This document shows, one piece after another, positions 1 through 7,584 of a stretch of 33,984 bases of DNA; within the stretch, counting starts at the first letter, position 1, and each line of letters opens with the position of its first letter. This DNA comes from Planctomycetota bacterium (GTDB taxonomy: Bacteria > Planctomycetota > UBA1135 > UBA2386), in the NCBI GenBank assembly GCA_020848735.1, contig JADLHO010000254.1:1-33984 (forward strand), in the 5' to 3' direction. Position numbers and translations under genes: made by a program. Below the pieces are notes generated by a model, which was given only the letters and a program-made list of their open reading frames with translations, made no database searches and was not told where the DNA came from.

Positions 1-59
1 GAATCCAGGCGCCGCGTCCGGCTGCCGCCATCCCTGCGCTTGATCGAGCGCGCACGCGG

Positions 60-268
60 GCTAAGGTGCCGCCCACGTTCCGGGTACCGGAAGCGAGGTG
101 TGAATCCTCCGCGGGCCCGCCGCTGTGAGCGCGGACGGACGTCTCGATCGCCGACTTCGTCACTGCCTGCGCGCGCCAGGGCCACGGCCCAGCGCGCGCG
201 CACGCGGGAAGACGCGGCCGGACCTGCGAGACGCGCCGGTCGATGCGCAAGCCAGAAGACGGCCCGGA
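60..268 (+). ncRNA. Cobalamin (adenosylcobalamin-type) riboswitch
   Basis: The conserved boxes of the cobalamin riboswitch family (RF00174) occur in order. GGTGCC lies at 65-70. The core GGAAgcgaGGTGtGAATCC runs over 88-106 and continues into GCGGGCCCGCCGCTGTGA (111-128). CACTG is at 161-165, GGGAAGACG at 206-214, and the closing box AGCCAGAAGACGGCC at 250-264. Order and spacing match the consensus, so the call rests on sequence directly. Ligand binding in this family normally represses the downstream gene. The element points at the secreted-protein pair starting at 322 and 1757. Nothing else in the window lies between it and those genes. Confidence 0.95.
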
Positions 269-275
269 ACGCGAA

Positions 276-293
276 GCGAGGCACTTGCCTCGC
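276..293 (+). promoter_or_regulatory. Hairpin in the riboswitch expression platform
   Basis: A perfect inverted repeat, GCGAGGCA then CT then TGCCTCGC, lies 12 bases after the last riboswitch box and 28 bases before the ATG at 322. No T-run follows it, so it does not look like an intrinsic terminator. It could act at the level of translation, for example by exchanging pairs with the riboswitch 3' stem or by controlling access to the GGAG at 314-317. The hairpin is seen; its role is inferred. Confidence 0.5.
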
Positions 294-321
294 GGTCCTG
301 TCTCTCGTGGCTCGGAGACCC

Positions 322-1722
322 ATGGCCTTCATCCGACGGCGTGCCGCAGCGGCACGCCGATCCCGCATCGCGTCCGCGCGGCGTCCTGCCGTCGCGGCGT
401 TCCTGCTCGCGCTCCTGCGGCTGCTCGCCGCGCAGCCGGCGGCCCCCTCCGCCTTGGTCGCGCAAAGTCCCCTGCCCCTGGCCGCGGGTCACTCGGCCGA
501 GGCCCTGCTCGTCGAACGCGGTGCCCCGTGGCGCTGGCTCGGCCTCGCCGTCGGGACGAGCGAGACCGAGTTCTACTTCGCGCTCGGCAATGCGCTCTGG
601 CGCGCGCAGGCCGGCGCGCCCCCGCAGGGCATCGCCTTCACGCCGGGCGGTCTCGACATCGGCTTCGTGCTGCGCCCGCGCGCCACGGGCCCGCTGCTCT
701 ACAGCGAGTTCGCGAGCGCGACGCTGATCCTCCGCGAGCTGACGACCGGTCACGAGACGCAGCGCGCGATCCCCGCCAACAGCTTCGACGCGGAGCGCAC
801 GCTCGACGGCATCGTGCTCCTCGCCGCCAATCCGGACTGGCCCGCGCCCGGCGCCGCGAGCGGGATCTGGGCGCTGCCCGCGGGCAGCGGCGCCGCGCGC
901 GAGGTCGTGCGGCTCGGCGGGCCCTCCGCGCCGCTCCTGATCGACCGCGAGAGCGGCGATCTGTTCTGCGCGCGCTTCACGCAGGGCGTCCCGGCACCGC
1001 CGGGCAGCGTCGTCGTGCTGCGCTTCGCGCGCGCGTCGCTCGACGCCGCGATCGCCGGCGCCCCGCCCCTCTCGGTCGGTGCCGCGTCGCTCTTCGCGAG
1101 CGGCCTCGATGGCGCCTACGACCTCGCGCAGGACGACCGCGGCGCGCTCTGGATCAGCGACCCCGTGCACGGCGACGTGCGCCGCATCGCGCGCGACGGT
1201 GCGGTCGACGCCACGCCGCTGGTGCCTCGCCGCAGCCAGGCGGCACTCGGCCTCGCCTTCGTCGACGGCGGCCCCGCGCGCTTCGCCGCCTGGCAACGCG
1301 ACGACGGCGGAACGCTGCTCGTCGCGAGCAGCGACTTCTCCAGCGAGGCGAGCGTGCACGCGGTGCGCGCGCAGCCGCCGCGGCTCCGCTGCGCCCAGGG
1401 CCCCACGCCTCCGCCCGGCATCGTGCAGATCGATGCGGAGCAGCTGCCGCCCGCGAGCGCCGCGCTGCTGCTCGTCAGCTTCCTGCCGCCGGTCCCGCCG
1501 CGCGTGCTCGCCTGGCACGACGACGTCCCGCTGCTCTGCGATCTCGACTTCGCGATCGCCCCGATCGGCGGCGCGCTGTCGGTCGACGCCGCGGGTCGCG
1601 CCCGCTTCGCCTTCCAGCACCAGGGCGGCTTCGCCCTGCCGCTGAGCTTCGTCGTCGCCGCGCTGCCCGCGACGGGCGCGCCGGCGATCTCGCGCGCGCT
1701 GGCGCTCGTGCTGCAGCCCTGA
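322..1722 (+). CDS. Secreted propeller-like protein under cobalamin riboswitch control (copy 1)
   Basis: The product has 466 residues. The frame is open upstream to position 40, but that would translate the riboswitch. The ATG at 322, with GGAG four bases before it, opens an arginine-rich signal peptide (hydrophobic core about 23-40). The mature part carries NHL/SMP-30-like blade segments, such as ALWISDPVHGDVRRI near residue 280. A C-terminal beta-rich region begins near residue 354 and contains one cysteine and the motif VDAAGRARFAF. Several segments match the next gene: PAPPGSVVVL versus PAPPGSVDLL, the blade with LWISD versus VFFID, and the SDFSSEAS versus SDFASGAS segment. The two are therefore tandem paralogues, 34 bases apart and probably one operon. 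Role in corrinoid binding at the cell surface is an inference from the riboswitch. No catalytic motif was recognised. Confidence 0.85.
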   Translation: MAFIRRRAAAARRSRIASARRPAVAAFLLALLRLLAAQPAAPSALVAQSPLPLAAGHSAEALLVERGAPWRWLGLAVGTSETEFYFALGNALWRAQAGAPPQGIAFTPGGLDIGFVLRPRATGPLLYSEFASATLILRELTTGHETQRAIPANSFDAERTLDGIVLLAANPDWPAPGAASGIWALPAGSGAAREVVRLGGPSAPLLIDRESGDLFCARFTQGVPAPPGSVVVLRFARASLDAAIAGAPPLSVGAASLFASGLDGAYDLAQDDRGALWISDPVHGDVRRIARDGAVDATPLVPRRSQAALGLAFVDGGPARFAAWQRDDGGTLLVASSDFSSEASVHAVRAQPPRLRCAQGPTPPPGIVQIDAEQLPPASAALLLVSFLPPVPPRVLAWHDDVPLLCDLDFAIAPIGGALSVDAAGRARFAFQHQGGFALPLSFVVAALPATGAPAISRALALVLQP

Positions 1723-1756
1723 ATCCTCACCGCTCCCGCTCCCCCTGACGCCCACC

Positions 1757-3064
1757 ATGAACCCACTCGTCTCCTGCGCCGTCGCCGGCTCCACCCTCGC
1801 CGCGCTCGCGAGCGCCCAGGCACTCGAGCCCGGCTACCAGGCCTCCGCGCGCGATCTCCCGCTCCGCAGCGGCAACGTGCTCGTGCTCGACGACCTCGAC
1901 GCGTTCGTCGCCTTCGACGGCACGCGCCTCGTGCTCGACACGCCGGGCGGACCACGCACGCTGCTCAGCCTGGCCGCCCCGAGCTTCGGCGCGTTCACGC
2001 TGCGCACCGACCGCGATCACGTGCTCTTCGCCGATGGGCTGAGCGGCGAGCTCTGGCTCGTCGATCTCGTGCAGGGTGGCGGCCGCGTGCTCGCGACGCT
2101 GGCCTTCCCGTACGACGCGATCCTCTGGCGACCGGGCCTCGCGTTGATCTCGGCGAAGACCGGCGGCTTCGCGAGCCCCGACAACGAGCTCGTCGCGCTC
2201 GCGCTCGACGACGGCCGCAGCGATCTGATCGCGCGTCTGCCGGGTTCCTCGGGCCCGCTCGTGCGCGACGGCGACGGCGTGCTCTACGCGACCGCGAGCC
2301 TCGCCTTCCCCGCGCCGCCGGGCAGCGTCGATCTGCTCTTCTTCGGCGACACGCAGCTCGTCGGCGCGCTCGGGCCCACGCACCTCGGCGCCGCGGATGC
2401 GCAGCTCGTGCACCGCGGCCTCGACGCCGCGAGCGACCTCGCGGTCGACCGCGACGGCGACGTGTTCTTCATCGACTGGCGCAACGGCACCGTCGGCGAA
2501 CTCAGCCGCCATCCCCGACTGAGCCCGCGCGTCAGCACGCTCGTGCGGTACGCGGCCAGCGGCCCGAGCGCCGCGGGCCTGCAGTTCACGTCGGAGAACC
2601 TCGGTCCCGCGGCCTTCGAGCCCTATCAGCCGGCGGCCGACCACGCGCTCTTCGTGCACGAGAGCGACTTCGCGAGCGGTGCGAGCCGCCTGCGCCGCAT
2701 CGCCCCGCAGCGCGCGAGCCTCGAGCTGCGGCCGGCGAACCCGGTGCCCGCGGGACCGTTCGCGCTCGAGCTCCGCGGCGCAGCCGCCGGCGGCTTCGCG
2801 GTGATCGCCTTCGGCCTCAACCCCACGCAGCGCGAGCAACGCCTCCCGCTGGAGGGCTTCGAACAGCCGCTCTTCTGGGACGAGAGCTTCTTCCGCGCGA
2901 TCGAGTCGATCCTCGTCCCGCTCGACGCCCAGGGCCACGCGCGGGTGGACCTCGTCAATCCCGGCTTCGGCGTGAACCTGCCCTTCGGTGCGCAGGCCGC
3001 GTTCCTCGATCCACGCGACCCGATCCTCGGCACCACGGCGGCGATCGCCATCACCCTGCGCTGA
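1757..3064 (+). CDS. Secreted propeller-like protein, tandem paralogue (copy 2)
   Basis: The product has 435 residues and begins MNPLVSCAVAGSTLAALASAQ, a compact signal peptide with likely cleavage after ASAQ. The body has repeated beta-strand segments with GELWLVDLV near residue 96 and a blade with DVFFIDWRNGTVGEL near 235, as in NHL/SMP-30-type propellers. It resembles the preceding gene along much of its length. The C-terminal region from about residue 321 has the LDAQGHARVDL motif shared with other exported proteins in the window but lacks the cysteine seen in most of them. The gene probably shares the riboswitch-controlled transcript. Its last 14 bases overlap the end of the convergent small membrane protein gene. 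Substrate unknown. Confidence 0.85.
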   Translation: MNPLVSCAVAGSTLAALASAQALEPGYQASARDLPLRSGNVLVLDDLDAFVAFDGTRLVLDTPGGPRTLLSLAAPSFGAFTLRTDRDHVLFADGLSGELWLVDLVQGGGRVLATLAFPYDAILWRPGLALISAKTGGFASPDNELVALALDDGRSDLIARLPGSSGPLVRDGDGVLYATASLAFPAPPGSVDLLFFGDTQLVGALGPTHLGAADAQLVHRGLDAASDLAVDRDGDVFFIDWRNGTVGELSRHPRLSPRVSTLVRYAASGPSAAGLQFTSENLGPAAFEPYQPAADHALFVHESDFASGASRLRRIAPQRASLELRPANPVPAGPFALELRGAAAGGFAVIAFGLNPTQREQRLPLEGFEQPLFWDESFFRAIESILVPLDAQGHARVDLVNPGFGVNLPFGAQAAFLDPRDPILGTTAAIAITLR

Positions 3065-3245
3065 GCGGCAGCGCGAGCCAGGCCGCCGCCGCGAGACCGA
3101 GGGCGACCAGCACGACGAGCGGCGTGCCGAGAGGCCGGGCGCCGAAGGAGCGCCGGAAGCGCGCGGCGAGGACGGCGAACCCGCACCACGCGGCGAGCGC
3201 GAGCAGGGCGACCGCGGCGAGGACCCAGCGCAGCGCCTCAGGCAT
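3051..3245 (-). CDS. Small two-helix membrane protein
   Basis: The product has 64 residues. Two hydrophobic segments (about 6-28 and 42-60) are separated by a short basic loop RFRRSFGARPLG, which predicts a hairpin in the membrane. Its ATG overlaps the stop of the upstream gene by eight bases (ATGCCTGA), a classic arrangement for translational coupling. The 3' end overlaps that of the opposing secreted-protein gene. No family was recognised. The overlap and the alternating hydrophobic and basic pattern support a real gene, but the small size keeps confidence moderate. Confidence 0.6.
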   Translation of the reverse strand: MPEALRWVLAAVALLALAAWCGFAVLAARFRRSFGARPLGTPLVVLVALGLAAAAWLALPLSAG

Positions 3246-3957
3246 CGGTCCGTCCGAGGCTGCCGCCGCGCGCCAGCACCGCGGCCTGGATGAAGTGGAA
3301 CGCGCTGAGCTTCCAGCGCCCGTCGACGAGCTTGACGAGGAAGGGCAGCTCGCCGTCGGGGCAGAGCGCGAGCAGGACCGTGTAGCCGTGTTCGAGATGC
3401 TTCGCCTCGACGCGCGCGACGCGTTCCGGAGTCGGGTACTCGTCGCCCAGCGCCAGGGGCGCGAACGCGACGCTCGCCGCGACGTGCAGGAGCTGCGCGT
3501 GCTCGCCCGCTGGCGGCGGATTCGAACCGAGGAGCTCGAGTCCCCGCGGGTCCAGCGCCAGTTCCGCGAGGGCCGCCGCGTCGCCGAGCAGCAGCGCGCG
3601 GTAGAAGTCCCGGGCCGCCTCCGCCGGCGGCGTCGCCGGGCGACGCGCGGCGATCCAGTACCGCGGGTCGATGCGCCAGCGGCCGTCGTCGCCTTGCACC
3701 GCGACGAGCAGCTCGATGCGGCCGCCGAGGAAGGCGTGCACGAGCCAACGCCCGTTCCACGTCGCGCGGCCGGAGGTCTGGACCGCGTCGAGTTCACGCA
3801 GCAGCGGTGCGGGATCGAACGCACGCGCGACCGGACTCGTGAGCGTCGCGAGCTCCGCGTGCGGCAGGCACGCCCTGGCGAGCGCGGCGCCGTCGCCGCG
3901 GAGCCGTGCGGAGAGGGCGTGGCGAACGGCTTCGAGGACACCGTGGGGAAGGCTCAT
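3238..3957 (-). CDS. Uncharacterised protein of 239 residues
   Basis: The ATG at 3957 was chosen (MSLPHGVLEAVRHAL). An in-frame GTG at 4005 would add 16 residues but would place a 20-base palindrome inside the gene. There is no signal peptide or membrane segment. The sequence has two halves, each ending in a segment of the type GRWxxxxxF or GRWRIDPRYW, with helices between. This suggests two SnoaL/NTF2-like or DUF4440-like folds, seen only as a weak resemblance. It lies 71 bases downstream of the Fe-S protein gene and is translationally coupled to the small membrane protein gene, so a three-gene operon is likely. Function unknown. Confidence 0.65.
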   Translation of the reverse strand: MSLPHGVLEAVRHALSARLRGDGAALARACLPHAELATLTSPVARAFDPAPLLRELDAVQTSGRATWNGRWLVHAFLGGRIELLVAVQGDDGRWRIDPRYWIAARRPATPPAEAARDFYRALLLGDAAALAELALDPRGLELLGSNPPPAGEHAQLLHVAASVAFAPLALGDEYPTPERVARVEAKHLEHGYTVLLALCPDGELPFLVKLVDGRWKLSAFHFIQAAVLARGGSLGRTDA

Positions 3958-3963
3958 GCGGGC

Positions 3964-3983
3964 GCGGAGCCCGCGGGCTCCGC
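3964..3983. repeat. Perfect 20-base palindrome at the 5' end of the gene starting at 3957
   Basis: The sequence GCGGAGCCCGCGGGCTCCGC equals its own reverse complement. It ends six bases before the chosen minus-strand ATG, where a ribosome-binding site would be. It could be a protein-binding operator, an RNA hairpin hiding the start, or the intergenic terminator of the upstream Fe-S gene. No T-run is present. The palindrome is seen; the role is open. Confidence 0.5.
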
Positions 3984-4028
3984 CTCGGTGATCCGACGCG
4001 CCCACGCGACGTTACGCGCGATCCGGCC

Positions 4029-4850
4029 TCAGGGCCGGCGACGCCAGCGCTGCGGCACGAACTTCCAGCGGCCGACGCCGAGCCAGCGGCGCATCGCGAA
4101 GAGCGAGTAGGCGCTGCGGAAGCGTTCCTCCGCGGGCCCGTAGCGGTGCGCGGCCCCGACCGGGCAGGCGCGCAGCGTCGCGCAGCCGTCGCGGCAACCA
4201 CCGCCGAGGCGGTGCGTCGCACAGCGCTCGAGCTGCGCCCCTCCGCCCCGCGCGTAGACCTCGGCCGGGCACGCGCGCACGCAGGGTTGATCGCAAGGCG
4301 TGCAGGGATCGAAGTCGAGCGGCTCACCGGGTGAGACGCCGAACGGCGTGCCGTCGATCAGGATCGCGACGCGCAGGCTCACCCAGGGCCCGTACTCGGG
4401 ATGGAGCAGATGACCGAGCACGGGCGAGATCGTGCCGAGCCCGGCCTGCTCGGCGAGCTGGCGGAAGTTCAGGGGCTGCGGTTCGTCCGGATAACTCGCC
4501 TGCGCACCGAGTCCCGCCGCGTGCAGCATCGCGATCACCGCGTCGGCGATCGCGCGCGACCACGCGTCGATCGGGTGATAGCCGGGGCGCGCCGCTTCGA
4601 GCCGGCCGCCGTGGGCGGCGACGACGTGTTCCCAACAGCTCCGCCCGCCGGACGCGAGCACGAGCACGGTGCCGCAGGCGCTGCGACGCTCCGCGGCGCG
4701 GCGCCCCGCCGGCTGCGTCGCGTCGAACTCGTGCGCGGCGACGACGCCGCAGAGTTGGAGCCCGCGCTCGCGGGCGAACTGCGCGATCTGCGCGAGCAGG
4801 GCGCGCGCCGCGTCCGACGGCTCGCCGGGTGCTTCGGGGTCGTGGGGCAA
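4029..4850 (-). CDS. QueG-like 4Fe-4S double-cluster protein
   Basis: The product has 273 residues with a TTG start. No ATG or GTG lies nearby in frame, and the upstream space holds a divergent promoter region. The C-terminal third has eight cysteines in two groups: Cys183, 186, 190 and 194, then Cys210, 219, 223 and 229. Two of these precede proline (ACP), as expected for two cubane clusters. The central segment AGLGTISPVLGHLLHPEYG resembles the corresponding part of QueG (epoxyqueuosine reductase) and related corrinoid Fe-S enzymes. It is shorter than QueG, which has about 380 residues and a HEAT tail. It may therefore be a divergent relative with another substrate. It would be cytoplasmic. 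Cobalamin use is known for QueG and only inferred here. Confidence 0.75.
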   Translation of the reverse strand: MPHDPEAPGEPSDAARALLAQIAQFARERGLQLCGVVAAHEFDATQPAGRRAAERRSACGTVLVLASGGRSCWEHVVAAHGGRLEAARPGYHPIDAWSRAIADAVIAMLHAAGLGAQASYPDEPQPLNFRQLAEQAGLGTISPVLGHLLHPEYGPWVSLRVAILIDGTPFGVSPGEPLDFDPCTPCDQPCVRACPAEVYARGGGAQLERCATHRLGGGCRDGCATLRACPVGAAHRYGPAEERFRSAYSLFAMRRWLGVGRWKFVPQRWRRRP

Positions 4851-4924
4851 GTTCCGGACTGATCGGTCGTTCGCGCACGCGGCTCGAGCGAGCGACTCAA
4901 GCCGCGACGCCCGTGCGCCGAAGC

Positions 4925-5734
4925 ATGCCCGCGATGTCCGATCCTCGCGTCCATGCTGCGCTGGTCTTCGTGCTCGCGATCCTCGCGAGCGCGCTCGCCG
5001 TCGTCGCGTGGTTCGACGCGCAGCCATCGGTTCCCGCCGCGGTCGCGCCGCGCGAGGCTCCGCGCCCGGTCCACGACCCCGGCGCGCGGATCGCCGCCGA
5101 AGTCCCGGCCGGGAACGGCGAGCGCGCCGTGCGCCGCGAGGCGCCTGCGACCACGCCGCCCGCCGCGGACCCGCGTGCGGCCGAGCCCCAGGTGGGCGCC
5201 GCGCGCGTGATCGGCCGCCTGGTCGGCAGCGCGGGCGAAGCGCAGCCGGGCGGCTGGGTCGATCTGCATGCGCTCGCCGTCGACGCGGGGACCCGCCCGA
5301 GCGTCCAACGCGTGCTCGTCGCGCGCGACGGCTCCTTCGCGCTGACCGAGCTGCCGGCCGGCCGCTACGTGCTCGTCGCGGGCGCGCCGCTGCACCGCAC
5401 GGCGCGCCACGGCCCCTTCCGCATCGACGAGCGCAGCGTCCTGGAGCTCGGCGCGATGACCCTCGATGAGGGCCACGCGCTCCACGTGAGCGTGCAGGAC
5501 GCCGCGGGCTCCCCCATCGTCGGCGCACGCCTCGAGCTGCTGCCCGTCGCGGCCGAGGCCGCCGGCACCCGGCGAGCCCGCAGCGACGCCGAGGGCACGT
5601 GCCAGTTCGACGGCCTCGCACCCGGGCTTCGCCGGCTCCGCGTGCAGGCCGAGGGCTACGCGGCGCGCGAGCTCGACGGCATCGATCCGTCGCTCGGCCG
5701 CGTGGCGATCACGCTCGAGCGCGACGCGCGCTGA
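4925..5734 (+). CDS. Membrane-anchored protein with carboxypeptidase-regulatory-like domains
   Basis: The product has 269 residues. ATG at 4925 gives MPAMSDPRVHAA; ATG at 4934 is equally possible. One membrane helix (about residues 11-30) is followed by a proline- and alanine-rich linker. Two beta-sandwich repeats follow. The first runs from ARVIGRLVGSAG to RYVLVAGAP, the second from HVSVQDAAGSPIVGARLEL to LRVQAEGYAAREL. The G-x-L-x-D/S-x-x-G opening and the DGxFxxxxLPxGxYxL pattern are typical of the CarboxypepD_reg/DUF4480-like Ig fold. A structural or binding role outside the cytoplasmic membrane is likely. It is divergent from the Fe-S protein gene (74 bases between starts) and is followed 66 bases later by another membrane-anchored gene. 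Confidence 0.8.
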   Translation: MPAMSDPRVHAALVFVLAILASALAVVAWFDAQPSVPAAVAPREAPRPVHDPGARIAAEVPAGNGERAVRREAPATTPPAADPRAAEPQVGAARVIGRLVGSAGEAQPGGWVDLHALAVDAGTRPSVQRVLVARDGSFALTELPAGRYVLVAGAPLHRTARHGPFRIDERSVLELGAMTLDEGHALHVSVQDAAGSPIVGARLELLPVAAEAAGTRRARSDAEGTCQFDGLAPGLRRLRVQAEGYAARELDGIDPSLGRVAITLERDAR

Positions 5735-5800
5735 GGGCATCGGGGTCGAGCGCACGGTCCCGCGACGGGATCGAGCCTCGTCGCCGTCGCGCGGCTGCCT

Positions 5801-6625
5801 ATGATCCGCGCCGCTTCAGCCCAGGAGTCCGCCATCCGCGCCGTCTCGTTCGCCTTCCTCTGCGCCGTGCTCACGGTCCTCGCCGCGATCGGGGCCTGGG
5901 CCGGTCTGCAGGCGTGGCCGCGCGCGGCGGCGCGCGTCGCGACGCCGACTCAAGAGGCTGAGCTGCGCGCGGCGCTGCCGGCGCCGCCGCGCGGTCCCCT
6001 GCCGCGCGTCCTCGCCGCGGCGGAGGCGAGCTTCGAGGTCCGCGCCCGGCCGGCGAGCGCGGCACTCCGCCTCGAGCTCCTCGGGGATCCCGGCGCCGAC
6101 GGCGACGGCGCGCTCGTCGTCACGCTGCTCGACGCGCGGTCCGGCGCGCGGATCGCGAGCCGCCCGCTGGGGTCGGCGCGCGGCGCGCTCGAGTTCGAGG
6201 CGGTGCCCAACGTGGCGATCGTCGCGGCGTTGCACGCGGCGACCGATTCGCCGCGGCACGGCTGGCTCTCGCGCGCGGCGATCCCGGCGGCGGAGGGCAC
6301 GGGACCGCGCGCGGCGCAGCTCGACGTCACGCGCACGCGGGTGCGCGTGCGCCTGCAGTCGAACGCCGTCGACGCCGACGAGCGCTGGTCCTGCGTGGTG
6401 CTGGGTCTGACGCGCGTCGACGTGCCGGACTGGGGCGGCGGCAGCTCGACCACGATCGCGACCGGTTTCGCACGCGGTCAGTCGGAGCTCGAGCTCGAAC
6501 TCGGCCCGCTCGGGCCGGGCCGCTATGCGTTGAGCTTCGGCGGCTTCACACCGGAGCCGGCGACGCCCGGGGAGTTCGCGGTGCCGGCGACGTCGCAGCT
6601 CGAGATCCGCGGCCGGCCGCAGTAG
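5801..6625 (+). CDS. Membrane-anchored protein of unknown function
   Basis: The product has 274 residues. A membrane helix spans about residues 16-38 (AFLCAVLTVLAAIGAWAGL). It is followed by a periplasmic part of alternating beta-like segments, including ALRLELLGDPG, ALVVTLLDARSG and LELELGPLGPGRYALSFGG. The last of these resembles the end strand of a carboxypeptidase-regulatory-like Ig domain, as in the preceding gene. The two genes are probably related in function and co-transcribed. No enzyme motif was recognised. Confidence 0.7.
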   Translation: MIRAASAQESAIRAVSFAFLCAVLTVLAAIGAWAGLQAWPRAAARVATPTQEAELRAALPAPPRGPLPRVLAAAEASFEVRARPASAALRLELLGDPGADGDGALVVTLLDARSGARIASRPLGSARGALEFEAVPNVAIVAALHAATDSPRHGWLSRAAIPAAEGTGPRAAQLDVTRTRVRVRLQSNAVDADERWSCVVLGLTRVDVPDWGGGSSTTIATGFARGQSELELELGPLGPGRYALSFGGFTPEPATPGEFAVPATSQLEIRGRPQ

Positions 6626-6644
6626 ACCGCGGCCGCACGCGGTC
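6625..6644. terminator. Hairpin between convergent genes
   Basis: A seven-base perfect stem, GACCGCG and CGCGGTC, encloses a six-base loop directly at the end of the upstream gene. It lies 11 bases from the end of the opposing one. A T-run is missing, as is common in very GC-rich genomes, so the terminator call is by position and structure only. Confidence 0.4.
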
Positions 6645-6655
6645 GGCGGCGACGT

Positions 6656-7495
6656 TCAGGCGTGGGCCGCCACGAGCCGTCCATCCCTCACGACGAAGAG
6701 CGCGGGCGTGATCGCATGGGCGAGCGGCACGCTCGCGGCCGCGTCCTGCGCGCGGCGCGCCGTCGCGGCATCGACGTCGCCGATCCAGAGCAGGTCGCGG
6801 TCGGGGATGCACACGTGCAGGCCCTCGGCGTTCGACCAGTCGAGCAGACAGAGGCGCGCGGCATCGAGGCCGTCGCCACTTTGCAGCACGAAGCTCGCGC
6901 CGCGGGCCGGGCGCGGGAGCGAGACCGCACCGCGGCGGCGCAGGTTGGCGAGCGCGAGCGCGAAGAGCTCCTCGTCGCTGCGGCCGAAGCGGCGCGCGAG
7001 CGCACGGCAGAGGAAGAGCAGGCCGTCACCGCGGTCGATCGCGAGGCAGATGCCGAGTTCGTCGCCGAGGGGCTGCCAGAGCAGTGCGGCGTCGCCGAAC
7101 GGACCGCCGCGCTGCGCCGCGAAGGCCCGGCTCCGGACCTGCGGCACGAGGTGCTCGGCCACCGCGTCGAACGTGAGTTCGTCGAGTCGATCGAGACCCG
7201 CGTTCCGGATCTCCATCACGAGCTGATCGACGAGCTGCGGGATCGCCTCCGGGAACTCCTCGGCGCGGCGCAGGACCCGCGACATGGGCACCTGCGTCTC
7301 CTGGCCATCGACCTCGAGCAGGGCCGTGAAGCTCGCGGGCACGAAGCCGCACCAGCGGATCTCGGGATGCCGTTGCGCGAGCACGGTGCGGATCCCGCCG
7401 AGCCGGGCCGTGCAGTGCGGGATGCGCCGCGTGCGCGCGCGCGCGAGACCTGCGAGCACGAGGGCGAGCCCACCGAGGACGACGACGATCGACAC
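6656..7495 (-). CDS. DUF1444-like protein with N-terminal membrane helix
   Basis: The product has 279 residues from GTG 7495, which is preceded by the purine-rich GAAGGA on the minus strand. An earlier GTG at 7579 would run into the opposite gene's start region. After one membrane helix (about residues 2-16), the body shows features of the DUF1444/YtpQ family. These are the LVxEIRNAGLDRLDELTFDA region, and a C-terminal part with a GDGLDAARLCLLD strand and the PDRDLLWIGDVD segment. In this family the last part normally reads as a strand pair followed by a helix. The biochemical function of DUF1444 is not established. The gene is divergent from the FHA regulator gene (89 bases between chosen starts), so the two may share a control region. 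Confidence 0.65.
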   Translation of the reverse strand: MSIVVVLGGLALVLAGLARARTRRIPHCTARLGGIRTVLAQRHPEIRWCGFVPASFTALLEVDGQETQVPMSRVLRRAEEFPEAIPQLVDQLVMEIRNAGLDRLDELTFDAVAEHLVPQVRSRAFAAQRGGPFGDAALLWQPLGDELGICLAIDRGDGLLFLCRALARRFGRSDEELFALALANLRRRGAVSLPRPARGASFVLQSGDGLDAARLCLLDWSNAEGLHVCIPDRDLLWIGDVDAATARRAQDAAASVPLAHAITPALFVVRDGRLVAAHA

Positions 7496-7584
7496 GCGTC
7501 CTTCATCGGCACTTTGCGGCTCGAAGCCCGGGCCTTCCGGCCGCGGTGCACCACCGCGATACTCCCGTCGCGAGAGCACGAGCC

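Noticed and set aside
40..321. N-terminal extension of the first secreted-protein gene by 94 residues
   Set aside because: It would translate straight through the cobalamin riboswitch. The ATG at 322 begins a proper signal peptide.
160..1794. Long minus-strand frame opposite the riboswitch and first gene
   Set aside because: Low-complexity Arg/Glu/Ala composition and no motif; explained by high third-position GC of the real gene.
5735..5800. Short hairpin TCCCG-CGA-CGGGA considered as a terminator
   Set aside because: Only a five-base stem, in a gap between two genes that look co-transcribed.
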